DNA of 64,000 nt from Ensifer sp. PDNC004. GTDB lineage: Bacteria > Pseudomonadota > Alphaproteobacteria > Rhizobiales > Rhizobiaceae. Under the pieces are notes generated by a model. It saw nothing but the letters and a program-made list of their open reading frames with translations, was not told where the DNA came from and did not search any database. Below are positions 60,098-64,000 of the stretch, piece by piece; within the stretch, counting starts at the first letter, position 1; every line of letters begins with the position of its first letter. The translations under genes and the position numbers were made by a program. Location of the stretch: the NCBI RefSeq assembly GCF_016919405.1, contig NZ_CP070354.1, forward strand, positions 62,001 through 126,000, given 5' to 3'.

Positions 60098-61227
60098 ACA
60101 TGCATATCGAGCCTGCGAGCCAGCAGAAACTCCCGATCACGATCCTCACCGGGTTTCTTGGATCCGGAAAGACGACGCTGCTCAACTACATTCTCACCGA
60201 GCGTCACGGTCACCGCATCGCGGTGATCGAGAACGAATACGGCGAGGTGGACGTCGACAGCGACCTGGTGCTCGCCTCGGACGAAGAAATCTTCCAGATG
60301 CAGAACGGCTGCATCTGCTGCTTCGTCGACGTGCGCAACGATCTGATCGACGTGATGAAGAAGCTCCTGAGCCATAAGGACAAGTTCGACCACATCATCG
60401 TCGAGACCTCGGGGCTTGCCGACCCGACGCCGGTCGCCACCGCCTTCTTCGTCGACCGCAGCGTTGCCGACGAAGTGGAACTCGATGCGGTCGTGACGCT
60501 GGTGGACGCGATGCACATCGACCAGCACCTCTATGATCCGGTGCTCGACGGCAGCGACAACCAGGCGGTCAACCAGATCGTCGCTGCCGACCGCATCCTC
60601 GTGAACAAGATCGACCTTGCAGAGGAGGAAGCGCTCGGCTCGCTGGAAAGCTCGTTGCGCAGGCTCAACCAGACGGCACCCATCCTCCGCTCCAGCTACG
60701 GCAAGGTGGACCTTTCCAACATCCTCGGGGTCAAGGGCTTCCGGCCGTCCTATGTGCGCGAGCGGGCGGAAATCCTCGACATCGACATGGACGACGATCA
60801 CGACGCCGGTCATCATCACCATGATTGCAAGGAGCCATGTTGCGATCATGCCCATCACGACCATGGGCACCACCACCATCATGACCATGAACGTGCGCCC
60901 GCGCCCGCCCTTCGGCCGCACCAACACGATGTGACGGTGAAGTCGCACTCGTTCGTCTATCCCGAAGCCTTCGACGGCGAGCGGCTCGCGGGCTTCCTGA
61001 CGGCCTATCTCGGCGAGCACGGGGGCGACATTTTTCGCACGAAGGGCATCGTTTCCGTTGCCGGCGACGACCGCTTCTTCGTGCTTCAGGCCGTGCACAA
61101 GCTTGTCGATTTCCGCCCGGACCATGCCTGGGGCGAAGACCGGCGGAAGTCGAAGTTCGTGTTCATCGGCCGCAATCTCGACCGCGAAAGTATCGACAGA
61201 AACTTGCGTGCATGCCTAGTGCCCTAG
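60094..61227 (+). CDS. COG0523 (CobW/YjiA-type) GTPase metallochaperone with His-rich loop
   Basis: 377 residues. The P-loop is ILTGFLGSGKTTLLNYIL, the metal motif GCICC (in MQNGCICCFVDVRNDL) and the guanine motif NKIDL. A His- and Asp-rich loop at about residues 229-277 (HHHHDCKEPCCDHAHHDHGH) is a metal store or zinc sensor. The C-terminal CobW_C domain follows. It is translated with the Mo-hydroxylase genes (ATGA overlap), which suggests metal delivery to that pathway, either to the amidohydrolases (zinc) or another step. Inference only. Confidence 0.92.
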   Translation: MNMHIEPASQQKLPITILTGFLGSGKTTLLNYILTERHGHRIAVIENEYGEVDVDSDLVLASDEEIFQMQNGCICCFVDVRNDLIDVMKKLLSHKDKFDHIIVETSGLADPTPVATAFFVDRSVADEVELDAVVTLVDAMHIDQHLYDPVLDGSDNQAVNQIVAADRILVNKIDLAEEEALGSLESSLRRLNQTAPILRSSYGKVDLSNILGVKGFRPSYVRERAEILDIDMDDDHDAGHHHHDCKEPCCDHAHHDHGHHHHHDHERAPAPALRPHQHDVTVKSHSFVYPEAFDGERLAGFLTAYLGEHGGDIFRTKGIVSVAGDDRFFVLQAVHKLVDFRPDHAWGEDRRKSKFVFIGRNLDRESIDRNLRACLVP

Positions 61228-61275
61228 CAGCGATCTCCACGCCGGACGGCGCTTGCGTAAGCATTTCTGTCTGAG

Positions 61276-61302
61276 CCGCTCGCGCTCCTCCAGCGCGGGC
61301 GG
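61276..61302 (+). terminator. GC-rich stem-loop after the GTPase gene
   Basis: CCGCTCGCGC (61276-61285) pairs with GCGCGGGCGG (61293-61302) around a seven-base loop, with one G-T pair. There is no T run. It lies 49 bases after the GTPase stop and could partly terminate the upstream unit. Confidence 0.45.
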
Positions 61303-61309
61303 TTGCTGC

Positions 61310-61342
61310 CATTATTTAAGAAAATATCATTTAAAAATAATG
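61310..61342. promoter_or_regulatory. Inverted repeat before the amidohydrolase-UbiD unit
   Basis: CATTATTT (61310-61317) and AAATAATG (61335-61342) are inverted 8-base arms with a 17-base AT-rich spacer. It lies 285 bases upstream of the first amidohydrolase. It is a candidate operator; no regulator is assigned. Confidence 0.4.
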
Positions 61343-61626
61343 ACTTAAGTTGAATTTTTGAGTTGACAGGATGCGCGCGCAGTGGTTCCCTTGGAGCCGA
61401 GTAGAAGCACCGACAATTGCTCACCGTCTGTTGGAAGATGAGGCTGCGATGTCGATGCTGATCACAAAAGGAACGCCCGGTTGCCCCGCCCTGGGAGCTA
61501 ACGCGCCGGCCTGTTCTCTCCGTCTTCGGCATTTCCTGAGATCGCGGATCCACGCCCGGCTTCGGCCGGCATGGCGTTCATCGCGCGGCCCCGCATCGAC
61601 CGGACCCTCTACGACAGGAGAAACCT

Positions 61627-62550
61627 ATGATTATTGACCTGAGCTGCTATCCCACCGACCTGGTGGACCTGGCTTGGCGACACGATGGACCGCCGTTCAC
61701 CGGCGACAAGCTGCTGAAGATGATGGATGGCCCCTACTATGTGAACGGCAAGCCGCGCCGGATCGACAAGGCCTTCATCCAGCCGCCGCAAGGCAACACC
61801 ATCTACACGCATGAGGTGATGGATCTGGAAGGCAAGGCCGCCATTCGCCAGTACATGGCCTACACGGAAAAGATGGTGACCGAGCATCCCGACCGGTTCC
61901 TCGGCTGCTTCGTCTACAACCCGCGCTACGGCACCCAGAATGGCGCCGAAGAAATCGAACGCTATGCCAAGGAGTTCGATTTCAAGATGGTGCAGCTGCA
62001 GGCGAACATGCACGCCTACCGCCCGGACCGCGCGCTCGACTGGCTGCGACCGGCACTGAAGAAGTGCGCGGATCTCGGCCTGATGGTGAAGGTGCATACC
62101 GGCGACGGTCCGTACTCGATCCCGACGGAGTTCTACCCGATCATCCGCGAGTTCCCGGAGGTCAACTTCATCCTGGCGCATTTCGGCGTTCAGACCGGCG
62201 GCGTCTATGTGTTCGAGCCGATGCAGATGGCGCTCGACACGCCGAGTGTCTACGTGGAATCCGGCTGGTGCCTGCAGTCGCGCATCGTCGAATTCGCCAA
62301 GGTTCTGCCCAAGCACAAGATCCTCTTCGGCTCCGACACGCCGCCGAACGAACCGGGCATGTGGATCAACCTCCTCGAAGTTCTCTGCCACGAGCCGCCG
62401 CAGGGCCTGAACCTCGATGAGGATACGCTGGAAGATTACCTCGGCAACAACGTCGCCCGGATGATCGGCCTGGAAGCGACGAAGCCACCGGCCACCGTCG
62501 AGGAAGCCGAGGCGTATCTGCGCCAGCACGGCGTCGCCCTTGCCGCGTAA
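61627..62550 (+). CDS. PF04909 amidohydrolase lacking the HxH metal motif
   Basis: 307 residues, TIM-barrel amidohydrolase_2 (ACMSD/decarboxylase group). It is similar over its whole length to the next gene (shared GKPRRID, QANMHAYRPDRALDWLRPA, HTGDGPYSIPTEFYPIIREFP, FGSDTPPNEPGMW). The first strand reads MIIDLSCYPTDLVDLAW, so the HxH that holds the metal in the family is missing, while the later His and Asp are kept. This may be a non-catalytic partner of the next protein or a divergent enzyme. GGAG sits seven bases before the ATG. Eighteen bases separate the two genes. Confidence 0.88.
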   Translation: MIIDLSCYPTDLVDLAWRHDGPPFTGDKLLKMMDGPYYVNGKPRRIDKAFIQPPQGNTIYTHEVMDLEGKAAIRQYMAYTEKMVTEHPDRFLGCFVYNPRYGTQNGAEEIERYAKEFDFKMVQLQANMHAYRPDRALDWLRPALKKCADLGLMVKVHTGDGPYSIPTEFYPIIREFPEVNFILAHFGVQTGGVYVFEPMQMALDTPSVYVESGWCLQSRIVEFAKVLPKHKILFGSDTPPNEPGMWINLLEVLCHEPPQGLNLDEDTLEDYLGNNVARMIGLEATKPPATVEEAEAYLRQHGVALAA

Positions 62551-62568
62551 AATTGAACGGAGTGAACA

Positions 62569-63513
62569 ATGATCATCGATACCCATCTTCACCCGACCAA
62601 CCTCGTCGATGAGGCGTGGCGTCACACGGGCGAGCCCTTCACCGGCGAGCGCATGCTCAAGCTGATGGACGGTCCCTATATGATCAACGGCAAACCGCGC
62701 CGGATCGATATGGGCTTCATCCAGCCGCCGCCGGGCAACACCGGATACCGCGACGGCAACCGCAAGGGTCGCGACGGCATTCGCGACTACATGGCCTATT
62801 GTGCCGAGCTTTGCCAGAAATACCCGGACCGCTTTATCGGCAACTTCAACTACAACCCGCGCTGGGGACCTGAAAACGGCGCGGCGGAGCTCGAATTCCA
62901 CGTCAAGGAATACGGCTTCAAGATGCTGAAGCTGCACGCCAACATGCACGGCTACCGGCCCGACCGCGCGCTCGACTGGCTGCGGCCGGCGATGAAGAAG
63001 TGCGCCGAGCTCGGCGTCGTGGTGCTCATCCACACCGGCGACGGCCCGTACACCATCCCGACGATGTTCTACCCGATCATCCGCGAGTTCCCGATGGTCA
63101 ACTTCATCATCGGCCACTTCGGCATCCAGACCGGCGGCAACTACTCGTTCGAGTCCTTCTGGATGGCGATGGATACCCCGAACGTCTATTGCGAATCCGG
63201 CTGGTGCTTCCAGTCGCGCATCGTGGAGTTCGCCCAGCAGCTGCCGAAGAACAAGATCGTCTTCGGCACGGACAGCCCGCCGAACGATCCGGGCATGTGG
63301 CTGCGCGAGCTCGAAGTGCTCTGCAAGGATCCGCCGCACGGCATCAACCTCTCCGAGGACGATCTCGAAGGCTATCTCGGCAACAACATCGCCAAGCTCG
63401 TCGGCATCGACCCTTCGCCGCCGCCGCGTGACCTCCGGGACGCCCAGGCGCGCCTGAAGGATAGCTATGCCGGTGTCGACCGGGCCACGGGCAAGCACAA
63501 GGAATTTGCCTGA
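62569..63513 (+). CDS. PF04909 amidohydrolase/decarboxylase with intact HxH
   Basis: 314 residues, paralogous to the preceding gene but with MIIDTHLHPTNLVDEAW, the HxH ligand pair, followed by VVLIHTGDGPYTIPTMF and VFGTDSPPNDPGMW (catalytic Asp). The PF04909 family includes decarboxylases such as ACMSD, isoorotate decarboxylase and gamma-resorcylate decarboxylase, as well as hydrolases. A decarboxylase or lactone/amide hydrolase role fits its neighbours. GGAG precedes the ATG. Probably co-translated with the previous gene and the UbiD gene. Confidence 0.9.
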   Translation: MIIDTHLHPTNLVDEAWRHTGEPFTGERMLKLMDGPYMINGKPRRIDMGFIQPPPGNTGYRDGNRKGRDGIRDYMAYCAELCQKYPDRFIGNFNYNPRWGPENGAAELEFHVKEYGFKMLKLHANMHGYRPDRALDWLRPAMKKCAELGVVVLIHTGDGPYTIPTMFYPIIREFPMVNFIIGHFGIQTGGNYSFESFWMAMDTPNVYCESGWCFQSRIVEFAQQLPKNKIVFGTDSPPNDPGMWLRELEVLCKDPPHGINLSEDDLEGYLGNNIAKLVGIDPSPPPRDLRDAQARLKDSYAGVDRATGKHKEFA

Positions 63514-63572
63514 GTAAAGACGACGGCGCCCATCCGGGCGCCGTCACCCTCCCGTCGCGTCGAGGCTAAGAT

Positions 63573-64000
63573 ATGACCCAGTACCACAAGCAAGATGCCC
63601 GCAGCTTCCTCGCCGACTACAGCGCGGAGTACCCAGAAGATGTCATCACCATCGACCAGCCGGTCTTGGACGATCAGGATGCAACGGCACTGATCTGGAA
63701 CCTGGCCGAGCGGGGGCGGCACCCCATGCTGCACCTGACGAATGTTTCCGGGATCGGCAGTGAAGTGCTCTGCAACATCTTTGCCTCGCGCGACCGTATC
63801 GCCCGCCTGCTCGGGTCTACGGCCGACAGGCTGCACGAAGCCTACCAGGGACGCGCTAACCGGCCGTTCACGCCGGAGGTCCTGAAAGAAGGCCCGATCA
63901 CCCAGGAGATCATCTCGGGCGATGCCGTCGATCTTAACGCGCTCCCGATGCTCAAGCACTTCGATACGGATCGGGCGAAATACATCACCAGCGGCATCAT
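63573..64000 (+). CDS. UbiD-family decarboxylase, N-terminal part
   Basis: The first 142 codons of a gene cut by the window end. The protein opens SFLADYSAEYPEDVITIDQPV and contains HPMLHLTNVSGIGSEVLCNIFASRDRIARLLG (in parts) and NALPMLKHFDTDRAKYIT, which match the UbiD N-terminal domain (PF01977). UbiD enzymes use prenylated FMN (made by UbiX) to decarboxylate unsaturated or aromatic acids. It lies 59 bases after the second amidohydrolase on the same strand, and GAGG lies 7 bases before the ATG. The rest of the gene and any UbiX partner lie beyond the window. Confidence 0.9.
   Translation, partial: MTQYHKQDARSFLADYSAEYPEDVITIDQPVLDDQDATALIWNLAERGRHPMLHLTNVSGIGSEVLCNIFASRDRIARLLGSTADRLHEAYQGRANRPFTPEVLKEGPITQEIISGDAVDLNALPMLKHFDTDRAKYITSGI

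Larger units (their letters stand above)
61228..61626. other. Gap with hairpin and AT-rich operator-like block
   Basis: 399 bases between the GTPase and the amidohydrolase. A GC-rich stem-loop lies at 61276-61302 (10 pairs, one GT). At 61310-61342 CATTATTT and AAATAATG form an 8-bp inverted repeat 17 bases apart in AT-rich DNA, which may be a promoter/operator for the amidohydrolase-UbiD unit. No gene is convincing. Confidence 0.5.

Noticed and set aside
61609..63498. A 629-codon open frame on the minus strand across both amidohydrolase genes.
   Set aside because: It mirrors two recognisable plus-strand genes. GC-rich third positions produce long opposite-strand frames, and it has no family resemblance.

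Overview
The window looks like a piece of a Rhizobiaceae genome (Ensifer/Sinorhizobium, Rhizobium or Shinella type). It is GC-rich and dense with ABC, TRAP and NCS2 transport systems and with LysR, LacI and GntR regulators. It also carries promoter signatures typical of alphaproteobacteria: EcfG-type GGAAC-N16/17-CGTT and RpoE/ChrR-type TGATCC-N18-TAxxAx. The transport-rich, core-poor content suits an accessory replicon or a catabolic region of the chromosome, which is an inference. I saw no tRNA, rRNA, CRISPR array, phage or insertion sequence.

Layout. 1-5 kb: end of a FAD oxidoreductase, then small stress genes (CsbD, YflT-like, PepSY-like secreted protein, PPOX-fold protein, TIGR02587/TIGR02588 pair), several behind good EcfG promoters. 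5-12.3 kb: a PAS-HWE kinase, then a signalling operon of hybrid kinase (CHASE3-GAF-HisKA-HATPase-REC x3), CheR, CheB and a REC-HWE kinase, with no chemoreceptor. 12.5-18.6 kb: GNAT, DUF763, a flavin monooxygenase, an imine-reductase-like enzyme divergent from a TetR, and an ArsR/SRPBCC pair. 19.2-23.9 kb: an ECF sigma/ChrR singlet-oxygen-type module with DUF1365, DUF2147, DUF2177 and a COG2907 flavoprotein, including four matching promoters. 23.9-31 kb: CorA, RidA, a TRAP transporter with an M20 carbamoylase-type hydrolase, and a convergent LysR. 31-39.2 kb: LtrA, then an amino-sugar operon (GntR, NanE, ROK kinase, binding protein, two permeases, ATPase). 39.5-44.1 kb: LacI, purine/pyrimidine permease, deaminase-like amidohydrolase, TauE exporter, with two identical LacI operators. 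44.1-45.7 kb: a DUF2325 gene preceded by a near-perfect ModE (molybdate) box.

45.7-64 kb is the most unusual part. It holds a BMP-type (nucleoside-like) ABC importer with a cytosine-deaminase-type amidohydrolase, a class II aldolase, and two related LysR regulators. These are followed by a plus-strand run: NCS2 permease, three-subunit molybdenum hydroxylase, His-rich COG0523 GTPase, two paralogous PF04909 amidohydrolases and a UbiD decarboxylase cut by the window end. Stop/start overlaps tie the hydroxylase genes and the GTPase together. The gene set reads as uptake, Mo-dependent ring hydroxylation, decarboxylation and hydrolysis of a nucleobase-like or heteroaromatic acid. I know of no named pathway with this exact combination. 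One of the two paralogous amidohydrolases has lost the N-terminal HxH metal motif.
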